Assembly (NCBI GenBank): GCA_947254895.1
Contig: CAMYEY010000003.1
Span: 1-38,099 of the forward strand
DNA from: an uncultured Clostridia bacterium
GTDB lineage: Bacteria > Bacillota > Clostridia > Saccharofermentanales > DTU023
DNA length: 38,099 bases
Direction: 5' to 3'
The notes under the pieces were generated by a model. That model had not been told where the DNA came from. It saw only the letters and a program-made list of their open reading frames with translations, and did not search any database. Shown here one piece after another: positions 7,984-15,065 of the stretch. The translations under genes were made by a program, and so were the position numbers. How positions within the stretch are numbered: position 1 is the stretch's first letter; the number at the start of each line of letters is the position of its first letter.

Positions 7984-9576
7984 TTATTCTACAAAGTGTA
8001 CCGGATAGAGGTCCTGGACATATTGGGGATAGGTCAAGTAACCTCCAAGTTTTTTGCTTACAGCCGTCTGGGTTCCGGGATTTTGTAAAAAGACCGAAGC
8101 CCCATCTTCTTGTAAGATAGCCTGCATCTGGTGGTAAAGGTCAACCCTTTTGCCCTCATCTGTTTCTGCCGCCGCTTCTTCATAGAGTTGGTCAAATTGA
8201 GCATTGTGGTAATTAATAAAATTACTATCGTGCTTGGAGTAGTAATGCTTTAAAACAGTTGCCGGAGATAGGTAGTCAAAGGTCAGGGCTATCACAGTGG
8301 AATCAAAGTTACGGCCCTGGTAGACATCAGATAACCAGGTCCCCCAGTCAACCGGTTGAATCTTGGCTTTGACGCCAACCTTAGCCAGTTGGGCTGCCAA
8401 TGCTTCAGCTGTTTGGACATGGATAACATAGTTTCCCGGTACAGTGATCGTGATCTCTAGGTTCTCAAAACCGGCCTTTTGCAAGAGGGCCTTGGCTTCT
8501 TCCGGATCATACTGGCTTTTTAAATCACTGTTATAAAATTTACCCATTGAAGAAGTCATACCGGACTCCAAGACCTTGCCTTCTCCAAAGGTTACGGTAT
8601 CAATCACTAATTGCTTATCAATGGCCATATTGAGGGCCCGACGAACATCCGGCTGGTCAAAGGGAGGTCTGGCATTATTCAAAAACCAACCCTGGACCAT
8701 ATTAGAATCGGCCGTGATAAAGTCGTATTTATCCTTAAGTAGATCTAACTTATCTATAGTTAGATAAGGAAAGATGTCAATATTGCCAGCCTGAAGGTCC
8801 ACCATAGCTGCATCTGCTGATGGCATGATCGCAAAAGTTACCTCATCCAAATAGGCCTTTTGGTCACGCCAATAATCCGGGTTTTTAACCATCTTGACCG
8901 CTTGTTGTTTCTTGTATTCAGAAAAGATAAAAGGTCCGGTACCAATCGGTTTTGTAGCCTGTTCATGGTAGTCGGCCGGAACGATGGCTAAGGTCATATA
9001 GCTGATGAAGTCAGCATCTGGCTCCTTGAGGCTTACCTCAACCGTATCTTCTGCCGGGTTAGCAATCACATCGTCGATGATCGTTAACTGAGCCTGCTTG
9101 ACTTGGCCATCAGGGCCCAGGCCTGCTGCATTTTTCAATGAATAAACAACATCGTCCAAGGTTAGGTCTTTTCCATTATGAAACTTAACCCCTTGGCGGA
9201 TTTTAAAAGTATAGGTCTTGGCATCTTCAGCCTGTTCATAAGCTTCGGCCAGGGCCGGCTCAAAACTGCCATCCGGCATCAACTTGACTAGGCCGTCAAA
9301 AAAGTTATAAATAATTTCCTTAGTGCCAGCTGCTGCTGCCAAATGGGGGTCAAAGGAGTCCGGCTCTTGGGTGATACCTACAATAACCGCCCCGCCTTCC
9401 TTGGCTTGACCTGAAGCCGCCTCACCGGCCGGGGCAACTTCTGTTGCTTGGCTACTCGTTGGTTGCTTTGGATCCGTTGTTTGCTTTGGTTCCGCTGCCT
9501 GTCCGCAGGCCGCTAAGAATAAAATTAAAACTAAAAAAAGACTGATAAAAGGGATACTTTTTCGGTAATTGAACAC
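7984..9576 (-). CDS. peptide-type ABC importer binding lipoprotein (SBP family 5)
   Basis: This is a 530-residue extracellular solute-binding protein. A signal peptide with hydrophobic core 8-20 ends in lipobox LAAC, with the lipid-modified Cys at 24, followed by a Ala/Glu/Thr-rich spacer. The mature part begins with the family-5 pattern EPDSFDPHLAA and contains the FHNGKDLTLDDVVYS block, typical of DppA/OppA/NikA proteins. The start is GTG at 9576, with AAGGAG 8 nt upstream. It is the first gene of the operon that continues into lysA. The substrate is not deducible; di- or oligopeptides, including DAP-containing muropeptides, are possible given the neighbours, but that is inference. Confidence 0.93.
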   Translation of the reverse strand: MFNYRKSIPFISLFLVLILFLAACGQAAEPKQTTDPKQPTSSQATEVAPAGEAASGQAKEGGAVIVGITQEPDSFDPHLAAAAGTKEIIYNFFDGLVKLMPDGSFEPALAEAYEQAEDAKTYTFKIRQGVKFHNGKDLTLDDVVYSLKNAAGLGPDGQVKQAQLTIIDDVIANPAEDTVEVSLKEPDADFISYMTLAIVPADYHEQATKPIGTGPFIFSEYKKQQAVKMVKNPDYWRDQKAYLDEVTFAIMPSADAAMVDLQAGNIDIFPYLTIDKLDLLKDKYDFITADSNMVQGWFLNNARPPFDQPDVRRALNMAIDKQLVIDTVTFGEGKVLESGMTSSMGKFYNSDLKSQYDPEEAKALLQKAGFENLEITITVPGNYVIHVQTAEALAAQLAKVGVKAKIQPVDWGTWLSDVYQGRNFDSTVIALTFDYLSPATVLKHYYSKHDSNFINYHNAQFDQLYEEAAAETDEGKRVDLYHQMQAILQEDGASVFLQNPGTQTAVSKKLGGYLTYPQYVQDLYPVHFVE

Positions 9577-9605
9577 GTTCTTTTCTCCTTACTAAAAGTA
9601 GTAAC

Positions 9606-9617
9606 ATGATACATCAT
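9606..9617. promoter_or_regulatory. palindrome in the leader of the importer-lysA operon
   Basis: ATGAT-AC-ATCAT is a perfect 5-2-5 inverted repeat about 30 nt upstream of the GTG start at 9576. It lies between the start codon and the tandem 18-bp repeats at 9626-9661. Its size and place fit a small repressor operator, but the binding protein is unknown. Confidence 0.3.
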
Positions 9618-9625
9618 TTATCGGA

Positions 9626-9661
9626 AGAAACACAGTATTCGACAGAAGCACAGTATTCGAC
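9626..9661. repeat. two tandem 18-bp direct repeats upstream of the importer-lysA operon
   Basis: Two abutting 18-bp copies, 9626-9643 and 9644-9661, differ at one base and share the core CACAGTATTCGAC. They lie about 50-85 nt upstream of the GTG at 9576 and 24 nt left of the plus-strand promoter of the SGNH gene. Head-to-tail sites of this spacing in a divergent promoter region look like operators for a DNA-binding regulator. I see no lysine riboswitch or T-box in this leader. Confidence 0.6.
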
Positions 9662-9684
9662 GTACACCAGCAAAATTGTGTCCA

Positions 9685-9712
9685 TTGCAGTTTAACATGC
9701 AATTAATATGCT
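9685..9712 (+). promoter_or_regulatory. promoter of the SGNH hydrolase gene
   Basis: TTGCAG (9685-9690), a 16-nt spacer and TATGCT (9707-9712) form a reasonable housekeeping promoter on the plus strand. It would start transcription near 9719, about 57 nt before the ATG at 9776. Prediction by eye only. Confidence 0.5.
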
Positions 9713-9775
9713 AAAATTATTAAGCAAGGATCTCAAATTTTGGCGGATTACATTGCCGAGATGAGGAGGTGTGGG

Positions 9776-10465
9776 ATGATAAATTCAACAGAAAAAACTT
9801 GGTATATATTTGGCGACTCAATTGCCAAGGGCATTATTTTTGATGAGAAATCGGCGAAGCATAGTGTCTGCAATCAAAATTTTGCAAATATAATTAGTGA
9901 GAAATGTACCGTAATGGTTAAAAATTTTTCGGTTTTTGGAGCAACCATTAATAAAGGTTTGCAAATGTTTGCACGAAATGCAAAAAAGTTAATCAATGGC
10001 AGTATTGCTTTTTTGGAATTCGGTGGCAATGATTGTGATTTCGTTTGGCAGGAAGTTGCCTCAACTCCGCAAGCTGAGCATTTACCCCATACACCTCCTG
10101 AAGAATTTCAGAGTCGCTATGAGGAACTCATTCAACTTCTGAAAGCAAAGAATATCAAACCGATTATTTTGAATTTGCCGCCGCTGGATGAAAATCGTTA
10201 CTTTAATTATTTCAGTAAAAATTTAAACCGAGAAAATCTTTTGAAATTCTTAGGTGGTTCCGCCCGAAGAGTTTATCAATGGCATGAAAGTTACAATAGC
10301 CTCCTCAATCAAATCGGTATTAATACCGGGAGCAGTGTGATCGATATACGGCAAGCATTTTTAACCAAATTGAATCCGGAACGCTTTCTCTGTCTTGACG
10401 GCATTCATCCCAATGAAAAAGGGCAGCGTTTAATTGCTGATAAAATATTGGCATCCATCTCCTAA
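9776..10465 (+). CDS. SGNH/GDSL-type hydrolase, cytosolic
   Basis: From the ATG at 9776 this is a 229-residue SGNH-fold esterase or lipase-like protein. The four family blocks are present: GDS at 13-15 with nucleophile Ser15, Gly55 in VFGAT, GGND at 83-86 with Asn85, and DGIHP at 208-212 giving Asp208 and His211. There is no signal peptide, so it should act inside the cell. The substrate is unknown; families of this size include acyl and acetyl esterases. AGGAGG about 8 nt upstream supports this start over an in-frame TTG at 9740. It is monocistronic, with its own promoter and a terminator at 10490-10531. Its sequence is visibly more AT-rich than the amino-acid genes around it, consistent with later acquisition. 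Confidence 0.85.
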   Translation: MINSTEKTWYIFGDSIAKGIIFDEKSAKHSVCNQNFANIISEKCTVMVKNFSVFGATINKGLQMFARNAKKLINGSIAFLEFGGNDCDFVWQEVASTPQAEHLPHTPPEEFQSRYEELIQLLKAKNIKPIILNLPPLDENRYFNYFSKNLNRENLLKFLGGSARRVYQWHESYNSLLNQIGINTGSSVIDIRQAFLTKLNPERFLCLDGIHPNEKGQRLIADKILASIS

Positions 10466-10489
10466 AACTTTCTTAATCTTCGATTATTT

Positions 10490-10531
10490 TGCGGCTAAAC
10501 CAAGATGCAATCTTAAATTAGCCGCATTTTT
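10490..10531 (+). terminator. intrinsic terminator after the SGNH gene
   Basis: An outer stem, GCGGCTAA (10491-10498) with TTAGCCGC (10518-10525), encloses an inner AAGAT/ATCTT stem and is followed by TTTTT. It lies 25 nt after the hydrolase stop. Confidence 0.8.
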
Positions 10532-10538
10532 ATGTTGC

Positions 10539-11135
10539 CAGAACAAGTTTTTGCGCTTTATGATAGCCTTAGCTGCTCGGTCCGGAGAATTACTCAATTA
10601 TCATTCCATAGCTAAAGATCTGGCTGTTTGCTCAGATACGATCAAGCACTGGCTCTCTATTTTAGAGACCTCCCAAATCATCTACCTCCTTCGCCCCTAT
10701 TCTAATAACCGCCTCAAGTGGGCCATAAAAACACCCAAAGTTTACTTTATGGACACCGGTTTATTAGCTTATCTGACAGCTTGGACGAGTCCAGAAACGT
10801 TGATGAGAGGGGCACAGGCCGGTAGCATCTTCGAAACTTTTATTATCAGTGAAATTGTAAAATCTTACCTTAATGCCGGCATTGTAAGGCCTAGTCTTTT
10901 CTTCTACCGAGACAGAGACGGTAAAGAAATTGACCTGATAATTGAAGTAGAAGACCAAATCTACCCCATAGAGATTAAACTTTCAGCCAAGCCTAATGCT
11001 AAAATGGCCAGCCACTTCCGTGTACTGGACCAGGTTAGGGATCGCAATATTCTGCGGGGAACCATTCTCTGCCAGTATCCTAACAAGCTATTCTTAAGCG
11101 AGGATAGCCTCGCCCTACCTGTGCATTATATTTGA
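10539..11135 (+). pseudogene. C-terminal remnant of an AAA ATPase/DUF4143 protein
   Basis: The reading frame encodes about 198 residues that look like the DUF4143 C-terminal half of ATP-binding proteins of the AAA_14 + DUF4143 class. Visible parts are a winged-helix-like segment (AARSGELLNYHSIAKDL), then PKVYFMDTGLLAYL, then a PD-(D/E)XK-like core with GKEIDLIIE and YPIEIKLS. The N-terminal ATPase with its Walker motifs, normally about 200 residues, is missing. The frame runs back through the hydrolase terminator to an ATG inside the previous gene, with no ribosome site. The homologous part begins right after the terminator, so the upstream half was most likely lost when the SGNH segment joined here. 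A short expressed protein cannot be excluded. Confidence 0.7.
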
Positions 11136-11282
11136 CTCTTGAGTTCATTTGAGAAATAGGTACCTGAGTTTCACCCGATTCGCTGTTGGGCTCTTCATTA
11201 CAGTTTGAAGAAACTAATATCAAAAATTGGCTGACCCGGCGACATGTATTCCCTAGGATTCTTACCGGCAAAAGGCCGGCAT
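11136..11282. other. intergenic stretch with a small hairpin, no gene recognised
   Basis: Between the DUF4143 remnant and the arg operator I see no convincing coding sequence. The one structure is CCGGC (11265-11269) with GCCGG (11275-11279) and a weak AT-rich tail, a possible poor terminator for the remnant. A 63-codon minus-strand frame overlapping this stretch has no recognisable motif. Confidence 0.4.
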
Positions 11283-11316
11283 TTAATATTTATTCATGAT
11301 TATGATTAAATATTTG
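11283..11316. promoter_or_regulatory. tandem ARG boxes (ArgR/AhrC operator) of argGH
   Basis: Two sites resemble the bacterial arginine-repressor consensus TGAAT-N4-ATTCA. TTAATATTTATTCA at 11283-11296 matches at every defined position except the second base. TGATTAAATATTTG at 11303-11316 is a weaker second copy. Their starts are 20 bp apart, close to the usual 20-21 bp spacing of paired ARG boxes. The second box overlaps the -35 hexamer, so a bound repressor would block polymerase. The regulator gene is not in the window. Confidence 0.7.
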
Positions 11317-11342
11317 ACAAGTCTTCCTGGCCTCCCTATAAT
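11314..11342 (+). promoter_or_regulatory. perfect-consensus sigma-A promoter of argGH
   Basis: TTGACA (11314-11319), exactly 17 nt, then TATAAT (11337-11342): both hexamers match the vegetative consensus completely. The predicted start near 11349 gives a leader of about 94 nt. Such a strong promoter makes sense only with tight control, here by the overlapping ARG boxes. Confidence 0.9.
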
Positions 11343-11349
11343 AGCCACA

Positions 11350-11442
11350 TTGAAAGACCTGTTGTCTTTGGCAAAAAGGCATACAACATTGAAGCTACTA
11401 ATAATAACAAGCAGCTTAGAGCTGTAGAAGGATAGAAAGAAT
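11350..11442 (+). promoter_or_regulatory. argG 5' leader with two short hairpins
   Basis: AAAGAC (11353-11358) pairs with GTCTTT (11364-11369) across a 5-nt loop near the 5' end, which may stabilise the transcript. CAGCT (11412-11416) pairs with AGCTG (11420-11424) directly before the AAGGA ribosome site at 11428-11432. No T-run follows either stem, so they are not terminators. Confidence 0.35.
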
Positions 11443-12681
11443 ATGCAAAACTATTATAAATTACTAAGTCAAACCCCTGCTGTTGTCCTCGCCTACTCAG
11501 GCGGCCTAGATACCTCTATCATGGTCCCCTGGCTGAAGGAGCAAGGGGTCAAAAAGGTCATCTGCGTCGCAGGCAACCTGGGTCAAATTCAAGATCCTTC
11601 AGCCCTGGAAAAGAAGGCTAAATTGACCGGAGCCGATAAGTTTTACTGTCTCGACCTAACCGAGAAATTTCTTGAAGACTACGCCTTTCCGGCCCTCAAG
11701 GCTGGTGCCAAATATGAAAATATCTACCTTCTGGGTACGGCCATAGCCAGACCTCTGATTGCCAAAGGCCTCGTTGAAGTGGCTCATAAGGAGGGGGTTG
11801 ACGTCATTGTCCACGGCTGTACCGGCAAGGGTAATGACCAGGTGAGGTTTGAACTGGGTATCAACAATATCGACCCCAAGATCACAGTGGTCGCTCCCTG
11901 GAGATTTTGGGATATCAAGAGCCGGTCCCAGGAGATAGCCTATGCTGAGGCTCACAAGATCCCCCTCCAATTTTCTGCCGAGGAAGATTATTCCATGGAT
12001 GAAAATATCTGGCACCTGTCCCATGAAGGCTTAGACCTGGAGGACCCGGAAGCCGCAGCCGACCTCAAAAAGATTCTCCACTGGGTGACCCCACCTGAGG
12101 AGGCCCCGGATAAGGCCGAAATCATCAGCCTTGAATTTGACCAAGGAACTCCCATTGGTCTCAACGGGCAAAAACTTGACCCCGTCAGCCTCCTGACTGA
12201 ACTCAATAAAACCGGTGGTAAACATGGTATTGGGATTGACGACCTGGTCGAAAGCCGGCTTGTCGGTATGAAAAGCCGGGGTGTCTATGAAAATCCGGGT
12301 GCCTCTATCCTCTACTTTGCTCATGCTAAATTAGAAAGCCTAACTATAGAAGCCGATTGCCTCCACTTTAAACAGAGCCTAGCTCATAAATATGCAGACC
12401 TGATCTACAACGGCAAGTGGGATACCTCACTCAGAAAATCCCTGGCTGCCTTTGTCGACGAAAGCCAGAAATTTGTCACAGGCCAGGTCAAGGTTAAACT
12501 CTATAAAGGATCAATGCAACCGGCAGGTATCTTTTCAGAGTATTCGCTCTTTGACGAGAAATATGCCACCTTTGAAGAAGACGATGTCTACGACCAGTCG
12601 GATGCCACCGGCTTTATCAAGCTTTTTGGCCTCTCTAACCGCCTCCAGGCTTACCTGCAGGAAAACAAGGCAAGCGACTAG
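11443..12681 (+). CDS. argG: argininosuccinate synthase
   Basis: ArgG joins citrulline and aspartate using ATP to form argininosuccinate in the cytosol. The PP-loop ATP-binding motif AYSGGLDTS is at residues 17-25, with HGCTGKGNDQVRFE near 123-136, a hallmark of the family. The C-terminus ends with the usual SDATGFIKLFGL block. 412 residues is near normal (about 400). The ATG at 11443 follows AAGGA by about 10 nt. It is the first gene of argG-argH and probably of the ABC importer behind them, under the ARG-box promoter. Confidence 0.96.
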   Translation: MQNYYKLLSQTPAVVLAYSGGLDTSIMVPWLKEQGVKKVICVAGNLGQIQDPSALEKKAKLTGADKFYCLDLTEKFLEDYAFPALKAGAKYENIYLLGTAIARPLIAKGLVEVAHKEGVDVIVHGCTGKGNDQVRFELGINNIDPKITVVAPWRFWDIKSRSQEIAYAEAHKIPLQFSAEEDYSMDENIWHLSHEGLDLEDPEAAADLKKILHWVTPPEEAPDKAEIISLEFDQGTPIGLNGQKLDPVSLLTELNKTGGKHGIGIDDLVESRLVGMKSRGVYENPGASILYFAHAKLESLTIEADCLHFKQSLAHKYADLIYNGKWDTSLRKSLAAFVDESQKFVTGQVKVKLYKGSMQPAGIFSEYSLFDEKYATFEEDDVYDQSDATGFIKLFGLSNRLQAYLQENKASD

Positions 12682-12731
12682 CCTGGTTCGGCTAAGGTGG
12701 ACTAAGACAAAGGGAAGGAAAGATTATAGCT

Positions 12732-14108
12732 ATGAAACTCTGGCAGGGCAGGATGTCCGGAAAATTAAATCCCAAGGCAGAAGATTTTAATGCATCCTTT
12801 AAGATTGACCAAAGGATGCTGGTTGAAGACCTGGAAGGTTCTATTGCCCATGCCCAGATGTTAGGGCAAACAGGGATCATCAGCCAGGAGGAGAGCCAGC
12901 TACTTCAGTCAGGCTTGGAAGCTATCAAAGAGGACTGGCTCAAAGGAGACTTAGAGCTAGATCCGACTGCTGAAGATGTCCACTCTTTTGTTGAAAATGA
13001 GTTGACCAAAAGGTTGGGTGATCTGGGCAAAAAACTCCATACAGCCAGATCGAGAAATGACCAGGTGGCAACCGACCTCCGCCTCCATCTCAGTCGGGAA
13101 ATAAGAACTATTCAAAAACTGCTTAAAGGCTATATTGAGGTCATGCTTGACCTAGCCGACCAGAATCTAGAAACCATCATGCCGGGCTACACCCATTTAC
13201 AGGTAGCCCAGCCGGTCAGCTTAGCTCACCAACTATCGGCCTATGCTATGATGGCCCTACGTGACCTGGACCGCCTAACTGATAGCCAAAAGCGGGTCCT
13301 GGCTTCCCCCTTGGGAGCCTGTGCCTTAGCCGGCACCTCTTATCCAATCGACCGCCAGATGACTGCTGACCTTCTCGGTTTTACCAGCCTCCTACAAAAC
13401 TCTATGGACGCCGTCAGCGACCGAGATTTTGTCATCGAAAGTCAGGCCGCCTTAGCCATCATCGCCATTCACCTATCCCGTCAGGCAGAAGAACTGATTA
13501 TCTGGTCCTGCCAATCTTTTCAGTTTATTGAAATCTCTGACCAGTATTCTACGGGTTCTTCAATCATGCCACAGAAAAAAAATCCTGACATGGCAGAACT
13601 GATCCGAGGAAAGTCGGGTCGGGTAATCGGAAACCTGGTCCAAAGCCTAGTGATGTTGAAAGGCCTCCCCCTAGCTTATGCTAAGGATATGCAGGAGGAC
13701 AAAGAGTCCCTCTTTGAATCCCTTGACAGCATCAAGGCCTCACTGGAAGTCATGACCGGTATGTTAGCCGACCTTGAAGTCCAGCCGGCCAAGATGCTTA
13801 GGGCCACCCAAGAAGGCTACCCGGAAGCCACAGACCTGGCAGATTACCTGGTCAAGAAGGGTATTCCCTTCCGTGATGCCCACCATATCGTCGCCGGCCT
13901 AGTTGGCCTGGCCCATGCGAAAGGACAAACGCTCGCCGAACTTCCCTTGGAAGTTTACCGCGAGCACTCACGAGCTTTTGACGAGGACCTCTACCAGGCA
14001 ATTGACCTTAAACAGGTCCTCTTACAAAAAAATTCACTCGGCGGCCCCGCCCCGTTAGAAGTGAAACGTCAGCTGGCTTGGATTAAGGACCAGCTGGCAG
14101 GATACTAA
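12732..14108 (+). CDS. argH: argininosuccinate lyase
   Basis: ArgH splits argininosuccinate into arginine and fumarate. The 458-residue fumarase/aspartase-superfamily enzyme shows LWQGRMSG at 3-10, TARSRNDQ at 104-111, the catalytic-base region GYTHLQ at 152-157 and the signature GSSIMPQKKNPD at 275-286 with the catalytic Ser and Lys282. Fifty nt separate it from argG; the GGAAGG ribosome site lies rather far (about 13 nt) from the ATG at 12732. No terminator separates it from argG or from the importer gene 36 nt downstream. Confidence 0.96.
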   Translation: MKLWQGRMSGKLNPKAEDFNASFKIDQRMLVEDLEGSIAHAQMLGQTGIISQEESQLLQSGLEAIKEDWLKGDLELDPTAEDVHSFVENELTKRLGDLGKKLHTARSRNDQVATDLRLHLSREIRTIQKLLKGYIEVMLDLADQNLETIMPGYTHLQVAQPVSLAHQLSAYAMMALRDLDRLTDSQKRVLASPLGACALAGTSYPIDRQMTADLLGFTSLLQNSMDAVSDRDFVIESQAALAIIAIHLSRQAEELIIWSCQSFQFIEISDQYSTGSSIMPQKKNPDMAELIRGKSGRVIGNLVQSLVMLKGLPLAYAKDMQEDKESLFESLDSIKASLEVMTGMLADLEVQPAKMLRATQEGYPEATDLADYLVKKGIPFRDAHHIVAGLVGLAHAKGQTLAELPLEVYREHSRAFDEDLYQAIDLKQVLLQKNSLGGPAPLEVKRQLAWIKDQLAGY

Positions 14109-14144
14109 TAATACAAACTTGAAATTATTAAAAGGAGAAAAATT

Positions 14145-14978
14145 ATGACTTACAAAAAATCACTATGTGCAATCTTATTATGCCTTTGCCTGGTCCTCAC
14201 AGTTGCCTGTGGAAGCAAACAGACCGGCAATGAGAACAGCAAAACGACTAAGCAAATGGAGACAAGTGCAGATGATAAATCCCCAGTCGGAGACCACAAG
14301 GGTAAAGCCCTCAAAGATGGTGTGCTTGACTTAGCTACAAATGCTACTTTCCCCCCATATGAGTTTTATGAGGGCACCGAGATTGTTGGTATTGACCCCG
14401 ATATAGCCAAAGCTATAGCCGATTACCTAGGTTATGAGTTCAAAATTTACGACATGGAGTTTTCTAATATTATCGCTTCAATTGAATCAGGCAAGGTTGA
14501 TGGGGGTATCGCCGGCATGACCGTGAGCGAGGAAAGGCTAGCCAGCGTCAACTTTTCAGATAGCTATGCAACAGGAATCCAGGCTGTAATCGTTCCTCAG
14601 GACTCGAATATTCAAAAAATTGAAGACCTCAAGGGCAAGAAAATCGGTACCCAATTTGGTACGACAGGTGACCAGTATGCCCAAGACGATTTTGGTAAAG
14701 AATTTGTCCAATCCTTTGACAAGGCTGCTGATGCAGTCGTAGCTATGCTGGCTGGCAATATCGACTGTGTTTTGATCGACAACGAGCCGGCTAAATACTT
14801 TGTCAACCAAAACGACAAGCTGAGACTCCTTGATACAGAGTATCTGGTTGAGGATTACGCTATAGCTATAGCCAAGGATAATCCCGAACTGCTGACAGAA
14901 ATTAACCAAGCCCTTGAAGCCCTCAAGGCTGACGGGACCCTACAAAAGATCATAGATAAATACATCAAGGTTGACTAA
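14145..14978 (+). CDS. polar amino-acid ABC importer binding lipoprotein (SBP family 3)
   Basis: This is a 277-residue solute-binding lipoprotein. Its signal peptide ends in LTVAC, with lipid Cys at 22. The mature domain carries the family-3 pattern ATNATFPPYEFYEG, then GIDPDIAKAIADYLG and GMTVSEERLASVNFSDSY, whose Arg normally grips the substrate carboxylate. AAAAGGAG lies 8 nt before the ATG. The operon position behind argGH suggests arginine, ornithine or citrulline as substrate, but family 3 also covers glutamine, histidine and cystine, so this is inference. A strong hairpin follows at 15004-15030. Confidence 0.9.
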   Translation: MTYKKSLCAILLCLCLVLTVACGSKQTGNENSKTTKQMETSADDKSPVGDHKGKALKDGVLDLATNATFPPYEFYEGTEIVGIDPDIAKAIADYLGYEFKIYDMEFSNIIASIESGKVDGGIAGMTVSEERLASVNFSDSYATGIQAVIVPQDSNIQKIEDLKGKKIGTQFGTTGDQYAQDDFGKEFVQSFDKAADAVVAMLAGNIDCVLIDNEPAKYFVNQNDKLRLLDTEYLVEDYAIAIAKDNPELLTEINQALEALKADGTLQKIIDKYIKVD

Positions 14979-15003
14979 AAGCCAGCCAAGTTATAAGATC
15001 CTC

Positions 15004-15030
15004 AGCGGTTCCGGTCTAGCCGGGGCCGCT
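15004..15030 (+). terminator. intercistronic hairpin between binding protein and permease
   Basis: AGCGGTTCCGG (15004-15014) pairs over 11 bp (two G-U) with CCGGGGCCGCT (15020-15030) around a 5-nt loop. The tail (AAATTTACGTTT) is a poor T-run, so I read it as a partial terminator or a 3'-end stabiliser. It would yield more binding protein than permease, a common need in ABC operons. Confidence 0.65.
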
Positions 15031-15065
15031 AAATTTACGTTTAGATAAAATGTAAGGAGTAATTT

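Noticed and set aside
9577..9739. Possible lysine riboswitch or T-box upstream of the importer-lysA operon
   Set aside because: I looked for the lysine-aptamer core and the T-box TGGNACCGCG sequence on the minus strand and found neither; only repeats and a palindrome are present, and no terminator hairpin.
11080..11271. 63-codon minus-strand frame between the DUF4143 remnant and argG
   Set aside because: It starts within the hairpin region, overlaps the remnant and shows no family motif or ribosome site.
11656..12024. 122-codon minus-strand frame opposite argG
   Set aside because: Antisense shadow of a highly conserved gene, with no start signal.
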